From DASQFI01 sp963780895 (GTDB lineage Bacteria > Acidobacteriota > Vicinamibacteria > Vicinamibacterales > SCN-69-37), in the NCBI GenBank assembly GCA_963780895.1, contig CAWAEG010000008.1, forward strand, positions 248,001 to 312,000: a stretch of DNA of 64,000 nucleotides, written 5' to 3'. Made by a program: the position numbers and the translations under genes. Of this stretch, positions 8,522 to 17,968 are shown piece after piece. The first letter of the stretch is position 1, and each line of letters begins with the position of its first letter. The notes beneath the pieces were generated by a model. It saw only the letters and a program-made list of their open reading frames with translations. It was not told the origin of the DNA and did no database searches.

Positions 8522-9096
8522 TGCTGCTGCTCATCGACAACTACGACTCGTTCACCTGGAACCTGGCGCACCGGCTCGGGGAGCTCGGCGCCGAGGTGAA
8601 GGTCGTGCGCAACGACGCGATGACGATCGACGAGCTGGTGGCGCTCGGTCCAGACCGGCTCGTCATCTCGCCGGGGCCCGGTCGGCCGGAAACCGCGGGC
8701 GTGTCGGTCGACGCGCTGCGCCGGTTTGCGGGCCGGATTCCGATCCTGGGCGTGTGCCTGGGCCATCAGGCGCTCGCGATCGCATTCGGTGGACGGGTGG
8801 AGCGGGCAGGTACGCCGATGCACGGCAAGACGTCGATCGTCGCGCACGAAGGCACGCATCTGTTTTCGGGGCTGAGCGGCACGCTCGAAGCGGGGCGGTA
8901 TCACTCGCTGGTGATCCCGGCCGACGCGTTGCCGAAGAACTTCGTGCGGTCCGCCTGGGTGGTCCAGGACGAGACAGTCATGGGCGTCCGCCACGAGACG
9001 CTCCCCATCTTTGGCGTGCAGTTCCATCCCGAGTCGGTGCTGACGCCGGTGGGGCAGCGAGTGTTGGGGAATTTTTTGGAGACTCAGGCGAGGTAG
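8521..9096 (+). CDS. trpG: Anthranilate synthase component II (glutamine amidotransferase)
   Basis: 191 residues from GTG 8521, which overlaps the trpE stop by one base. It is a class I glutamine amidotransferase: LLIDNYDSFTWNL at the N-terminus, ISPGPGRPETAG, nucleophile Cys in GVCLGHQALA, and the His-Glu pair in VQFHPES. It releases ammonia from glutamine for TrpE. Bacteria with a single copy often share this subunit with p-aminobenzoate synthase; whether that holds here cannot be seen from the window. Confidence 0.95.
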   Translation: MLLLIDNYDSFTWNLAHRLGELGAEVKVVRNDAMTIDELVALGPDRLVISPGPGRPETAGVSVDALRRFAGRIPILGVCLGHQALAIAFGGRVERAGTPMHGKTSIVAHEGTHLFSGLSGTLEAGRYHSLVIPADALPKNFVRSAWVVQDETVMGVRHETLPIFGVQFHPESVLTPVGQRVLGNFLETQAR

Positions 9097-9109
9097 GAAA
9101 CGACACACC

Positions 9110-10122
9110 ATGTTCGCGCCGCTGCTGGAAAAACTGAGACGCCACGAGGACCTCTCGACCGATGAGGCCGCCGCGGCCATGGGCGCGATCATGGATGGCC
9201 AGGCTCAGCCGTCGCACATCGCGGGACTCCTGATGGCGCTCGCGCTCAAAGGCGAGCGGCCGCAGGAAATGGTCGGTTTTGCCCGCGCGATGCGCGCACG
9301 CGCCGTGCCTCTGCCGCGCCCGGTCGCCGCGGTCCTCGATACCTGCGGCACGGGCGGCGATGGAGCGCACACCTTCAACGTCTCGACCGCCGCGGCGCTC
9401 GTCGTGGCTGGCGCGGGCGTCGTGGTCGCCAAACATGGCAATCGCGCGGTCTCGAGCAAGTGCGGCAGCGCCGATGTCTTCGAAGCGCTCGGGGTGAATC
9501 TGGGCGCGACCGCCGATCGCGTGGCTGACGCGCTCGAGCAGGCGAACATCGCGTTCTTCTTCGCGCCCGCCTGGCACCCCTCGATGAAGCACGCGGGACC
9601 GACGCGGCGGGAGCTTGGCGTCCGCACGGCGTTCAACCTGCTGGGACCGCTCACGAATCCCGCGGGACCCCGGCGTCAGCTCATCGGCGTCTCGCGGCCG
9701 GAACACACCGAACTCGTCGCTCGCACGCTTGGCGAGCTGGGATCGGAACGAGCCTGGGTCGTTCACGGTGCGGGTGGACTCGACGAGCTCTCGACGCTCG
9801 GGCACACCAAGGTCTCCGAGCTGCGCAACGGAACTGTCAACACGTTTTACGTGCATCCGGGCGACGTCGGGATCCCGACGGCCACCGTGGCGGATCTGTC
9901 CGGAGGCGGCGCAGCGGAAAACGCCGCGATGATCGATCGGGCTGCTCAAAGGCGACACCGGTCCACGGCGCGACATCGTGCTCCTCAATGCAGGCGCCGC
10001 GCTTCTCGTCGCAGGCGTCGCGAGCTCGCTCGGACAAGGCGTCGAGCTCGGCCGCGGCCGCGCTCGCAAGCGGCAAGGCTCAGGCAGCGCTCGAGAAGCT
10101 GCGCAAGGTGTGCGCGGCATGA
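9110..10122 (+). CDS. trpD: Anthranilate phosphoribosyltransferase, two one-base frameshifts near the 3' end
   Basis: The N-terminal 270 or so residues are a normal TrpD: PRPP loop DTCGTGGDGAHTFN, then KHGNRAVSSKCGSADV, HPSMKHAGPTRRELGVRT and NLLGPLTNPA. It transfers phosphoribose to anthranilate. After NAAMI the frame breaks near 9938 and continues one base on as GLLKGDTGPRRDIVLLNAGA. It breaks again near 10050 and resumes as AAAALASGKAQAALEKLRKV. Correcting two apparent one-base insertions gives about 336 residues and a TGA (10120-10122) overlapping trpC by four bases, the same overlap seen elsewhere in the operon. The open frame as sequenced instead runs on into trpC. Consensus error is the simplest explanation, since loss of trpD inside an intact operon is unlikely. 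Confidence 0.9.
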
Positions 10123-10922
10123 CCTCCAACCTGCTCGACGCCGTCGTCGCCGGAGCCAGGCGGTCCGCCGAGATGCGGGAGCGAAGCATTTCCTCCGGCG
10201 CGTTTCACGACGCCTGGAGCGCGAAACACCCGCGCGGCGATCGGTTCGAAGCGTCGCTCCGCCAGCCAGGCATCAGGGTCATCGCCGAATGCAAGCGGCG
10301 ATCGCCGGCAAGAGGGGTGCTGCGCCGCTCGTACGACCCAACGTCCATCGCGCGGTCGTACGAAGGGGTCGGGGCGGCGGCCATTTCCGTCCTGACGGAA
10401 CCGACGTTCTTCGACGGATCGCTCGACCATCTGATCGAGGTCCGATCGGCGGTCGAAACGCCCGTGCTCTGCAAGGACTTTCTGACCACGGAGTTCCAGC
10501 TCCTGGAAGCGCGCGCGGCGGGCGCCGACGCGGTGCTCCTGATCGTCGCGGCGCTCGACAGCCGGTCGCTCGCGAGTCTGATTGCGCACGCGCGCGCATT
10601 GGGGCTGGCCGCGCTCGTCGAGGTGCACGATCGGAACGAGCTCAACCGCGCGCTCGACGCCGGCGCCCTGATCGTCGGCGTCAACAGCCGCAATCTGCGC
10701 ACGCTCGAGGTCTCGACGGCCGTCTTCGACGAGCTCGCGCCCGATCTTCCGCCAGGCGTGATCGCCGTCGCCGAAAGCGGTTTGCGATCGGGTGGGGACG
10801 TTCGCCGGCTTCGGGAGTTGCGGTATGACGCGTTCCTGATCGGCGAGCGGTTCATGACGGAAGCCGACCCGGGCGCCGCACTCGCCGGGCTTCTGTCGGC
10901 AGCGCGAGCGAGGACCGCATGA
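10119..10922 (+). CDS. trpC: Indole-3-glycerol phosphate synthase
   Basis: 267 residues from ATG 10119. The beta/alpha-barrel signatures are in order: IAECKRRSPARG (catalytic Glu and Lys, phosphate loop), VLTEPTFFDGSLDHL, PVLCKDF (catalytic Lys), GADAVLLI, LVEVH, GVNSRNL and AESG. It closes the indole ring of the carboxyphenylamino-deoxyribulose phosphate made by TrpF. It is a single-function enzyme here, not fused to TrpF as in enteric bacteria. It overlaps trpD and trpF by four bases each. Confidence 0.95.
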   Translation: MTSNLLDAVVAGARRSAEMRERSISSGAFHDAWSAKHPRGDRFEASLRQPGIRVIAECKRRSPARGVLRRSYDPTSIARSYEGVGAAAISVLTEPTFFDGSLDHLIEVRSAVETPVLCKDFLTTEFQLLEARAAGADAVLLIVAALDSRSLASLIAHARALGLAALVEVHDRNELNRALDAGALIVGVNSRNLRTLEVSTAVFDELAPDLPPGVIAVAESGLRSGGDVRRLRELRYDAFLIGERFMTEADPGAALAGLLSAARARTA

Positions 10923-11554
10923 CGCCCAGGATCAAAGTCTGCGGCATCACGCGGGTTGAAGACGCGTCCGAAGCCGTCCGGCTCGGCGCGACGGCTCTTG
11001 GTTTTGTCTTCTGGCCGAAGAGCCCGCGCGCGGTGTCCGTCCAGGCGGCGCGCGAAATCGCGCGGGCCGTTCCGCCTTTCGTGGCACGCATCGGCGTGTT
11101 CGTCGATGCGAGCGTCGAGGACGTCACGCGCATTGCCGGGGACGTCGGGCTGGATGGCGTGCAGCTGCATGGCGACGAGCGGGTCGATCGCTACGACGGC
11201 GTGAAGGCACGCCTCATCAAGGCCGTTTTCCTCGAGTCCGGCGACGACGTCGAGCGGGCCGCGACGCTGCCTGCGTACGTCACCCCACTGGTCGATGCGA
11301 CTGACCGTGTACGCCGCGGCGGCACGGGTCAGGTGGCCGACTGGAGACAGGCCGCGGCGCTCGCCGCTCGGCGTCCCATCATTCTCGCGGGCGGGCTGAC
11401 GCCCGAGAACGTCGCGACCGCGATCAATTGCGTCCGGCCCTGGGCGCTCGACGTGTCGTCGGGCGTCGAATCGGCACCGGGCATCAAGAGCCCCGAACGG
11501 CTCGCGGCGTTTTTCGCCGCGGTGACCGGAGCCCGAGGAGTCGAGCCATCGTGA
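10919..11554 (+). CDS. trpF: Phosphoribosylanthranilate isomerase
   Basis: 211 residues. Family motifs are KVCGITR (general base Cys), LGFVFWPKSPRAV, IGVFVDASVEDV, GVQLHGDE, LVDATDRVRRGGTG and ILAGGLTPENV, ending with DVSSGVESAPGIK. It performs the Amadori rearrangement before TrpC. ATG 10919 overlaps the trpC stop (ATGA), and its own TGA overlaps the trpB GTG. Length and all active-site segments are normal. Confidence 0.95.
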   Translation: MTPRIKVCGITRVEDASEAVRLGATALGFVFWPKSPRAVSVQAAREIARAVPPFVARIGVFVDASVEDVTRIAGDVGLDGVQLHGDERVDRYDGVKARLIKAVFLESGDDVERAATLPAYVTPLVDATDRVRRGGTGQVADWRQAAALAARRPIILAGGLTPENVATAINCVRPWALDVSSGVESAPGIKSPERLAAFFAAVTGARGVEPS

Positions 11555-12774
11555 GCGCGACCGCATCTCCCGGGCCCGTGTTCGGCCGCCGCGACCCCGA
11601 CGCACGAGGGTACTTCGGGGAGTTCGGGGGCCGGTTCGTGCCTGAAACGCTGATGGCGCCGGTCGAGGAGCTGGCGGCCGCCTATTTCGACGCCCGCCGC
11701 GACCCGGCGTTCGTCGCGTCGCTGACGCGGCTTCTCGGGACGTACGTCGGCCGCCCGACGCCGCTCTACGAAGCGCGGCGCGCGGCTGGCGACTCCGGCG
11801 CGCGGGTCTTCCTGAAGCGGGAGGATCTCGCGCACACCGGTGCGCACAAGATCAACAACGCGCTCGGGCAGGCGCTGCTCGCGCAGCGAATGGGCAAGCG
11901 CCGGATCGTGGCCGAGACCGGCGCGGGACAGCATGGCGTCGCCAGCGCCACCGTCTGCGCCCTTCTCGGCCTCGAGTGCGTCGTCTACATGGGCGCCGAC
12001 GACATGGCGCGCCAGGCGCTCAACGTCTTCCGGATGCGCGTGCTCGGCGCGACCGTCGAGCGGGTGGACGCCGGCAGCCGGACGCTCAAAGACGCTATCA
12101 ACGAGGCCATGCGCGACTGGGTCTCGAACGTCGAGTCCACCTATTACCTCCTCGGATCGGTGCTCGGTCCGCATCCATATCCGCTCATGGTGCGCGAGTT
12201 CCAGTCGGTGATCGGTCAGGAAGCGCGACGTCAGATTCAGGATGCGGCGGGCCGCCTGCCCGATCTCGTGCTCGCGTGTGTCGGCGGCGGCAGCAACGCG
12301 CTTGGGCTGTTCGACGCGTTCGTCGACGACGCGAACGTGCGGCTGGTGGGAGTCGAAGCCGGCGGCCGCCGCATCGAGCCTGGACACCACGCCGCTCGAT
12401 TCGCGGCGGGTGAGGCGGGCGTGCTCCATGGAACGCGAAGTCTGGTGCTGCAGGACGCGCAGGGCAACATCCTGACGACGCATTCCGTCTCGGCCGGCCT
12501 CGACTATCCGTCTGTCGGCCCCGAACACGCATGGCTCGCGTCGAAGGGCCGGACGAGCTACGCATACGTTGACGACGCGGAAGCAGTGTCCGGGTTCGAA
12601 TGGCTGGCCGAGCGGGAAGGGATTCTGCCGGCGCTCGAGTCGGCGCACGCGATCGCCTGGCTGCGGCGACACCTGCGCGAACCCCGCGCGGGCGATGTCG
12701 TCCTCGTCAACCTGTCCGGGCGTGGCGACAAGGACGTTGAAACCGTGCGGCAGCTTCGGGAGCACCAACGATGA
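11551..12774 (+). CDS. trpB: Tryptophan synthase beta subunit
   Basis: 407 residues from GTG 11551 (GTGA overlap with trpF). It is a fold-type II PLP enzyme: YFGEFGGRFVPETLM at the N-terminus, pyridoxal Lys in HTGAHKINNALGQ, AETGAGQHGVA, phosphate-binding GGGSNALG, and GLDYPSVGPEHAW. It condenses indole with serine, with indole channelled from TrpA. It belongs to the standard TrpB1 class, consistent with the adjacent trpA. A longer open frame upstream of GTG lies inside trpF and is not the gene. Confidence 0.96.
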   Translation: MSATASPGPVFGRRDPDARGYFGEFGGRFVPETLMAPVEELAAAYFDARRDPAFVASLTRLLGTYVGRPTPLYEARRAAGDSGARVFLKREDLAHTGAHKINNALGQALLAQRMGKRRIVAETGAGQHGVASATVCALLGLECVVYMGADDMARQALNVFRMRVLGATVERVDAGSRTLKDAINEAMRDWVSNVESTYYLLGSVLGPHPYPLMVREFQSVIGQEARRQIQDAAGRLPDLVLACVGGGSNALGLFDAFVDDANVRLVGVEAGGRRIEPGHHAARFAAGEAGVLHGTRSLVLQDAQGNILTTHSVSAGLDYPSVGPEHAWLASKGRTSYAYVDDAEAVSGFEWLAEREGILPALESAHAIAWLRRHLREPRAGDVVLVNLSGRGDKDVETVRQLREHQR

Positions 12775-13565
12775 GCCGCCTGCAATCGGCCTTCGCCGGC
12801 GTGCGCGACGGGGCCGGCCCCGGCCTCGTGGCGTACGTCACCGCCGGCGATCCGGATCTGGTCCGCTCGCGCGACGTCGTTCGCGCGCTCGCGAACGGCG
12901 GCGCGAACGTCATCGAGATCGGCGTCCCGTTTTCGGATCCGATTGCCGACGGCCCGGCGATTCAACGCGCGTCGGAGCGCGCCCTCGCCGGGGGCAGCGA
13001 TCTCGCCGCCTCGCTCGATCTGATCCGGCAGGTGCGCGGGGAGATCGCCGTGCCGATCGTGCTCTTTACGTACGTGAACCCGGTGCTGCGGATGGGCCGC
13101 GCGGCGTTTGTCACCCGCGCCGCCGAGGCCGGTGTCGATGGGGTCTTGCTGCTCGACCTGCCGATAGAAGAGTCAGCGGCCGTCCAGCACGCGCTCCAGG
13201 GACGCGGCATCGACCAGATCTTTCTCGTCAGCCCGACGACGACCGACGGACGATTGCGGGAAGCGGCCCGGCTCGGGACGGGATTCCTGTACGCGATTTC
13301 GAGACTCGGTGTCACCGGCGCGCGCACGTCGGTCGCGGCGACCGCGGCGCCGCTCGTCGAGCGGATTCGCGCCGTGAGCCGGCTGCCCGTCGCCCTGGGA
13401 TTCGGCGTCTCCCGGCCCGAGCACGTCGCGGAGGTGACGCGCTTTGCCGACGCCGCGGTCGTCGGGAGCGCGATCGTGCAAGTGATCGCCGATGCGTCCG
13501 AACGCGGCGAGGACGTCGGCTCCGCGGTGGAGTCGTTCGTCCGGTGGCTCAAGGGGGCGGCGTGA
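12771..13565 (+). CDS. trpA: Tryptophan synthase alpha subunit
   Basis: 264 residues. The catalytic Glu is in VIEIGVPFSDP and the catalytic Asp in IADGPAIQRAS; LFTYVNPVLRMG, GVLLLDLPIEES and ALGFGVSRPEHV complete the barrel. It cleaves indole-3-glycerol phosphate and passes indole to TrpB. It overlaps trpB by four bases (ATGA) and the chorismate mutase gene by four bases (GTGA). Confidence 0.96.
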   Translation: MSRLQSAFAGVRDGAGPGLVAYVTAGDPDLVRSRDVVRALANGGANVIEIGVPFSDPIADGPAIQRASERALAGGSDLAASLDLIRQVRGEIAVPIVLFTYVNPVLRMGRAAFVTRAAEAGVDGVLLLDLPIEESAAVQHALQGRGIDQIFLVSPTTTDGRLREAARLGTGFLYAISRLGVTGARTSVAATAAPLVERIRAVSRLPVALGFGVSRPEHVAEVTRFADAAVVGSAIVQVIADASERGEDVGSAVESFVRWLKGAA

Positions 13566-13867
13566 AGAGCATCGAACAGCTTCGCGACCGCATCGACGAG
13601 CTCGATCGCCAGCTGGTCACGCTCCTCAGCGAGCGCGCCTCGTGCGCGCTGGCCGTGGGCAAGCTGAAGGAGGAGAGCGGGCTGCCGATTTACCAGCCGG
13701 CGCGCGAAGCCGAAGTGCTGGCCAATGTTCGCGCAGCCAACGCGGGTCCGCTCGACAACGAGGCGATGACGCGCCTCTTCGAGCGAATCATCGACGAGGC
13801 CCGCCGCCTGGAGCGGCTGGCCGCGGCACGGCGGGAGGGGCCGACAGATGGACGACCGAACGTGTAG
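13562..13867 (+). CDS. Chorismate mutase, AroQ type
   Basis: 101 residues from GTG 13562, overlapping trpA by four bases. It is a single all-helical AroQ domain: LRDRIDELDRQLVTLLSERA, then VGKLKEESGLPIYQPAREAE, with the conserved Arg and Lys residues that bind chorismate. It makes prephenate, the substrate of the TyrA encoded two genes later. The free-standing form, next to a DAHP synthase that has no mutase domain, suggests the two could associate as in other bacteria, though this is not shown. Its location inside a Trp-attenuated operon puts the competing Phe/Tyr branch under the same switch. Confidence 0.92.
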   Translation: MKSIEQLRDRIDELDRQLVTLLSERASCALAVGKLKEESGLPIYQPAREAEVLANVRAANAGPLDNEAMTRLFERIIDEARRLERLAAARREGPTDGRPNV

Positions 13868-13909
13868 GGTTCGGCCAGACAGAGTCTTAGACTGGAGAGG
13901 GTAGTCACC

Positions 13910-14956
13910 ATGGTCGTCGTCATGCAGGAGCGCGCCAGCGAGGCCGAGATTCAGGCGGTCATCGCGCAGCTCATCGAAATGGGGTTCGACGTGCACCGGT
14001 CCACCGGATCGTCGCGGACCGTCATCGGCGCCGTTGGCAACGGAAACGGGGATCCACAACTGCTGGAAGTGCAGTCGGGCGTGCACGAGGTGGTGCGAAT
14101 CACGGAGCCGTACAAGCTCGCGAGCCGGACGTTCAAACCGGACAACACGGTCGTCGTGGTCGGCGACGTCCGGATTGGCGGCGATGAGGTGATCGTCATG
14201 GCCGGCCCGTGCTCCGCCGAGTCCGAGGAGCAGGTCGAGGCCACGGCCGCCGCGGTCAAGCGCGCAGGCGCCAAGGTGCTCCGCGGCGGCGCCTTCAAGC
14301 CGAGGAGCTCGCCGTACAGCTTCCAGGGTCTCGGCGAAGCCGGCCTTCGGATGTTGCGATCGGCCGCCGACCGTCATGGATTGAAACTCGTGACCGAGGT
14401 CATGGAGATCGGCCAAATCGAGATGATCGAACGCTACGGAGACATCCTGCAGGTCGGCGCACGGAACATGCAGAACTTCTCTCTGCTCCGCGAGCTCGGC
14501 CACTCGCGGAAACCCGTGCTGCTGAAGCGCGGCATTTCCGCCACGATCGAGGAGTGGCTGCTCTCGGCGGAGTACGTGCTTGCCGGCGGCAACACGGACG
14601 TCATGCTCTGCGAGCGAGGCATCCGGACGTTCGAAAGCTACACGCGCAACACCCTCGATATTTCCGCCATCCCCGTCGTCCAGAAGCTCAGCCATCTGCC
14701 GATCCTGGTGGATCCCAGCCACGGCACGGGCCGGCGTGACAAAGTCGCGCCGATGGCGCGCGCCTCTGTCGCGGGCGGCGCCGACGGGCTCCTCATCGAA
14801 GTGCACTGCGATCCCGACCACGCGCGATCGGATGGCGCGCAGTCGATGTTCCCGGCGCAGTTCGAGCGGCTCATGGCCGAGCTCCGGATCATCGCGCCCG
14901 CCATCGGGCGCAGCATTTGTGTCGAGCCCGTCGCGCGGCGGGGCTGGAGCCGCTAG
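13910..14956 (+). CDS. aroF: 3-deoxy-7-phosphoheptulonate (DAHP) synthase, Thermotoga type
   Basis: 348 residues with a good Shine-Dalgarno (GAGAGGG) before ATG 13910. Residues 1-90 form a ferredoxin-like regulatory domain of the kind that mediates Phe/Tyr inhibition in this class. The barrel follows: VMAGPCSAES, GGAFKPRSSPYSFQG, LQVGARNMQN, VLLKRGI, MLCERGIRTFE, LVDPSHGTG and LLIEVHCDPD. It commits erythrose 4-phosphate and PEP to the shikimate pathway. Together with aroDE, the operon supplies both ends of that pathway. The TAG stop (14954-14956) lies inside the terminal repeat of the palindromic element that follows, so that insertion may have reset the C-terminus. Confidence 0.94.
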   Translation: MVVVMQERASEAEIQAVIAQLIEMGFDVHRSTGSSRTVIGAVGNGNGDPQLLEVQSGVHEVVRITEPYKLASRTFKPDNTVVVVGDVRIGGDEVIVMAGPCSAESEEQVEATAAAVKRAGAKVLRGGAFKPRSSPYSFQGLGEAGLRMLRSAADRHGLKLVTEVMEIGQIEMIERYGDILQVGARNMQNFSLLRELGHSRKPVLLKRGISATIEEWLLSAEYVLAGGNTDVMLCERGIRTFESYTRNTLDISAIPVVQKLSHLPILVDPSHGTGRRDKVAPMARASVAGGADGLLIEVHCDPDHARSDGAQSMFPAQFERLMAELRIIAPAIGRSICVEPVARRGWSR

Positions 14957-15119
14957 TGGCCTGTCCACGTCAGTTGGAATGCGGATTTCGGAGCGCGGCG
15001 CCCGGCTGGCACGGCGCGACGACCGAGAATACTCGAACGTATTTGAGGGAGGAGCAACGCCGCCAGCCGGGATGCCCCGCCCGAAAGGCGCGTTTCAAAT
15101 GACGTGGACAGGCCACTAG
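14953..15119. repeat. 167-base inverted-repeat element between aroF and tyrA
   Basis: The ends are CTAGTGGCCTGTCCACGTCA (from 14953) and its inverse (to 15119). Imperfect complementarity continues inwards for about 60 bases on each side. The centre carries a small dyad, AATAC (15028-15032) with GTATT (15039-15043). CTAG at both ends is self-complementary, so it could be either part of the repeat or a four-base target duplication. No coding frame of note lies inside. The left end holds the aroF stop codon, and the right end is one base from the tyrA TTG start. The sequence differs from the other two palindromes in the window. Confidence 0.8.
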
Positions 15120-15120
15120 G

Positions 15121-15975
15121 TTGCCGCTCGAGTCCCCGCCGTTCCGGACCATCGGCATCGTTGGCCTCGGTCTCATCGGGGGATCGATCGCGTTGCGCGC
15201 GCGCGCGGCCTGGCGCGGCGTGAAGCTGCTCGGCGTCGATCGCCCGGCGGTCGCGACCGAAGCCCTGGCGCGGCGCATCATTGATCAGCCGCGAGCGTCA
15301 GTGGCCGAGCTTGCCGATGCCGATCTCGTGGTGCTCGCGACACCGGTCCCCGAACTGATCGAGCTCGTCACAGCCGCAGCGCAGGCCCAGCTGCCAGGTG
15401 TCGTCACGGACGTCGGATCCACGAAGCGCGAAATCCTCAAAGCCGCGGATCGCGCGCGACTGACGAATTTCATCGGCGGCCACCCGATGGCCGGATCCGA
15501 ACGAAGCGGTCTTGGCGCCGCGAGGCCGGACCTGTTCGAGGCCCGGCCCTGGCTCTTCGTGGACGCCGCGGAAGAAGCACTTCCCGTTCGAAGACTGCAC
15601 CGGTTCGTGATGGGCCTCGGGGCGCGGCCTCTGCACCTCGACGCCACGTCCCACGATCGGACGATGGCGTATCTGAGTCACCTGCCACAGCTCCTCGCAG
15701 TCGCCTTGATGAACACGGCCGCTGAGGCGTGCGCGACCGACGCGCTTATTGCGTCCGGACGGGCGTTCCGGGAGATGACGCGGCTGGCCTCGAGTCCACC
15801 CGACGTCTGGAAGGGGATTCTCGCGACGAACGCGGATTTCGTCGCGGAGGCCGCCAGGTCGCTGGTCGAGCACCTCCCGGTGTCGCCCGATCGCGTGGCT
15901 GACGCGGCGGTGATCGACGAAGGATTTGCCGGCGCGAATCAGGCACGCGCGCGGCTCGATCCGTCACCCCGCTGA
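15121..15975 (+). CDS. tyrA: Prephenate dehydrogenase
   Basis: 284 residues. The nucleotide loop is GIVGLGLIGGSIAL at the extreme N-terminus. Further TyrA motifs are DLVVLATPVPELIEL, VVTDVGSTKREIL, GGHPMAGSERSG (catalytic His) and SHDRTMAYLSHLPQ (substrate His). It oxidises prephenate to 4-hydroxyphenylpyruvate for tyrosine. The start is TTG 15121, the only in-frame start before the nucleotide loop; it lies one base past the palindromic element and has no ordinary Shine-Dalgarno. There is no ACT domain, so feedback control by tyrosine would have to act otherwise. It is the last aromatic gene of the operon. Confidence 0.92.
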   Translation: MPLESPPFRTIGIVGLGLIGGSIALRARAAWRGVKLLGVDRPAVATEALARRIIDQPRASVAELADADLVVLATPVPELIELVTAAAQAQLPGVVTDVGSTKREILKAADRARLTNFIGGHPMAGSERSGLGAARPDLFEARPWLFVDAAEEALPVRRLHRFVMGLGARPLHLDATSHDRTMAYLSHLPQLLAVALMNTAAEACATDALIASGRAFREMTRLASSPPDVWKGILATNADFVAEAARSLVEHLPVSPDRVADAAVIDEGFAGANQARARLDPSPR

Positions 15976-15978
15976 ATC

Positions 15979-17968
15979 GTGATTCCAGACCCGACCGGCT
16001 CAGGCGGCGCAGGTCCGGACCAGGGCCCGCTCTGGACGCCCGACGCGCAACGCATCGCCACCACGCGGCTCACGCGCTTTGCGCAGCTGCTCGGGAAACG
16101 GACCCAGACGACGTTCGAGACGTTTCGCGCCCTGCACCAGTCGTCGATTCATCGACCCGCGGTCGTTCTGGGCGGAGATCTGGGACTTCTGCGGCGTGAT
16201 CGGCGATCGTGGGGACCGGATCGCGATCGATCTGGACAAGATGCCCGGCGCGCGGTTTTTTCCCGACGCGCGGCTGAACTTCACCGAAAACGTCCTGCGC
16301 CGGCGCGACGACGAACTCGCGATCTTCGCGGTGACCGAAGCGGGCATCGAGCGCCGCCTGACCTATCGCGAGCTGGCGAGAGACGTCGGACGGGCTGCGC
16401 AGGCCCTGCGCGCCGGCGGCGTGGTCACCGGCGACCGGGTCTGCGGCATGATGGCGAACGTTCCGGAAGCCATCATCGCGGCGCTCGCCGCCGCGTCGCT
16501 CGGCGCGGTGTGGTCCTCCTGTTCGCCGGACTTCGGCGTGCGCGGCATTCTCGATCGCTTCGGACAGATCGCGCCGAAGATTCTGTTCGCCGTGGACGGC
16601 TACGACTACGGCGGCAAACATTTCGACTGCCTCGACAAGGTCGCCGCCGCCACGCGAGAGCTGCCGGACCTCGACCAGGTCGTGGTCGTCCCGCTCGCCG
16701 GCGGCCGCGGGCGGCTCGATCAGGTGCCGGGAGCCGTCTGGTGGGACGGCTGGATGCAGGGCGCCGCGTCCGACGCGCCGGCGGTCGAGCGCTTTGCCTT
16801 CGACCATCCGCTGTACATCCTGTACTCATCGGGGACGACGGGCGTCCCGAAGTGCATCGTGCACGGCGCGGGTGGCACGCTGGTGCAGCACCTGAAGGAA
16901 CACCAGCTCCATTGCGACATCCGGCGCGACGATCGGGTGTTCTATTTCACGACGTGCGGCTGGATGATGTGGAACTGGCTCGTCACGGCGCTCGCCTCGG
17001 AGGCGACCATCGTGCTGTACGACGGATCGCCGTTCCATCCGGATGGAAATCGGCTGTTCGAGCTCGCCGATCGCGCCGGCATCACGCTGTTCGGCACGTC
17101 GGCGAAATCCATCGACGCCGTGAGCAAGGCGGGCCTCGTGCCGCGAACGACGCACGATCTCAAGTCGATCCGCACGATCACCTCGACCGGATCGCCGCTC
17201 TCGGCCGAGAGCTTCGACTTCGTCTACCGCTCGATCAAGACAGACGTGCACGTGGCGTCCATCTCGGGCGGCACCGACATCGTCAGCTGTTTCGTGGGCG
17301 GTAATCCGAACGGTCCCGTCTGGCGCGGAGAGATTCAGGCACCGGGCCTCGCGATGAGCGTGGACGTGTTCGATCCAGCCGGCCGGTCACTCCGAGGCGA
17401 GCCCGGGGAACTGGTCTGCACGTCGCCATTCCCATCGATGCCGGTGGGCTTCTGGAACGATCCGGGCGGCGCCCGGTATCGCGCCGCGTATTTCGAGCGG
17501 TTCAAGGGTATCTGGTGTCACGGCGACTGGATCCAGACGACCGAACATGACGGCTTCATCATCCATGGCCGATCGGACGCGACGCTCAATCCCGGTGGCG
17601 TTCGCATCGGCACGGCCGAGATCTACCGTCAGGTCGAGCAGCTGCCCGAGGTCGCCGAGAGCCTCGCGGTCGGCCAGCAGTGGCAGGGCGACGAGCGGAT
17701 CGTGCTCTTCGTGCGGCTTGCCGCGGACCGCACGCTCGATGCCGCGCTCGAGCGCCGCATCCGCGATCAAATCCGCGCCAACACGACCACACGTCACGTA
17801 CCCGCGAAGATCGTCCAGATCGCCGAGATCCCGCGCACCAAGAGCGGCAAGATCGTCGAGCTCGCCGTCCGTGACGTCATCCACGGCCGGCCGGTGATGA
17901 ACCTGGAGGCGCTGGCCAACCCGGACGCGCTCGACCAGTTCCGGGAGTTGCCCGAGCTGCGGTCGTGA
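15979..17968 (+). CDS. Acetoacetyl-CoA synthetase, one-base frameshift near 16153
   Basis: It belongs to the adenylate-forming family and activates acetoacetate to its CoA ester. Motifs are YILYSSGTTGVPKCIVHGAG (ATP loop), FYFTTCGWMMWNWLV, ISGGTDIVSCFVGG, GDWIQTTEHDGFIIHGRSD and the catalytic Lys in RTKSGKIVE. The N-terminal 58 residues (from GTG 15979: PLWTPDAQRIATTRLTRFAQ) are in a different frame. Dropping one base near 16153 joins LHQSSIH to DPRSFWAEIWDF and gives about 662 residues, the normal family length. The gene starts three bases after the tyrA stop and may be read from the same transcript, though its role is unrelated to aromatic synthesis. Confidence 0.88.

Noticed and set aside
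9930..10060. Programmed frameshifting in trpD
   Set aside because: Two shifts are needed, there is no slippery heptamer or stimulating structure, and the same type of one-base gain occurs in five other genes.
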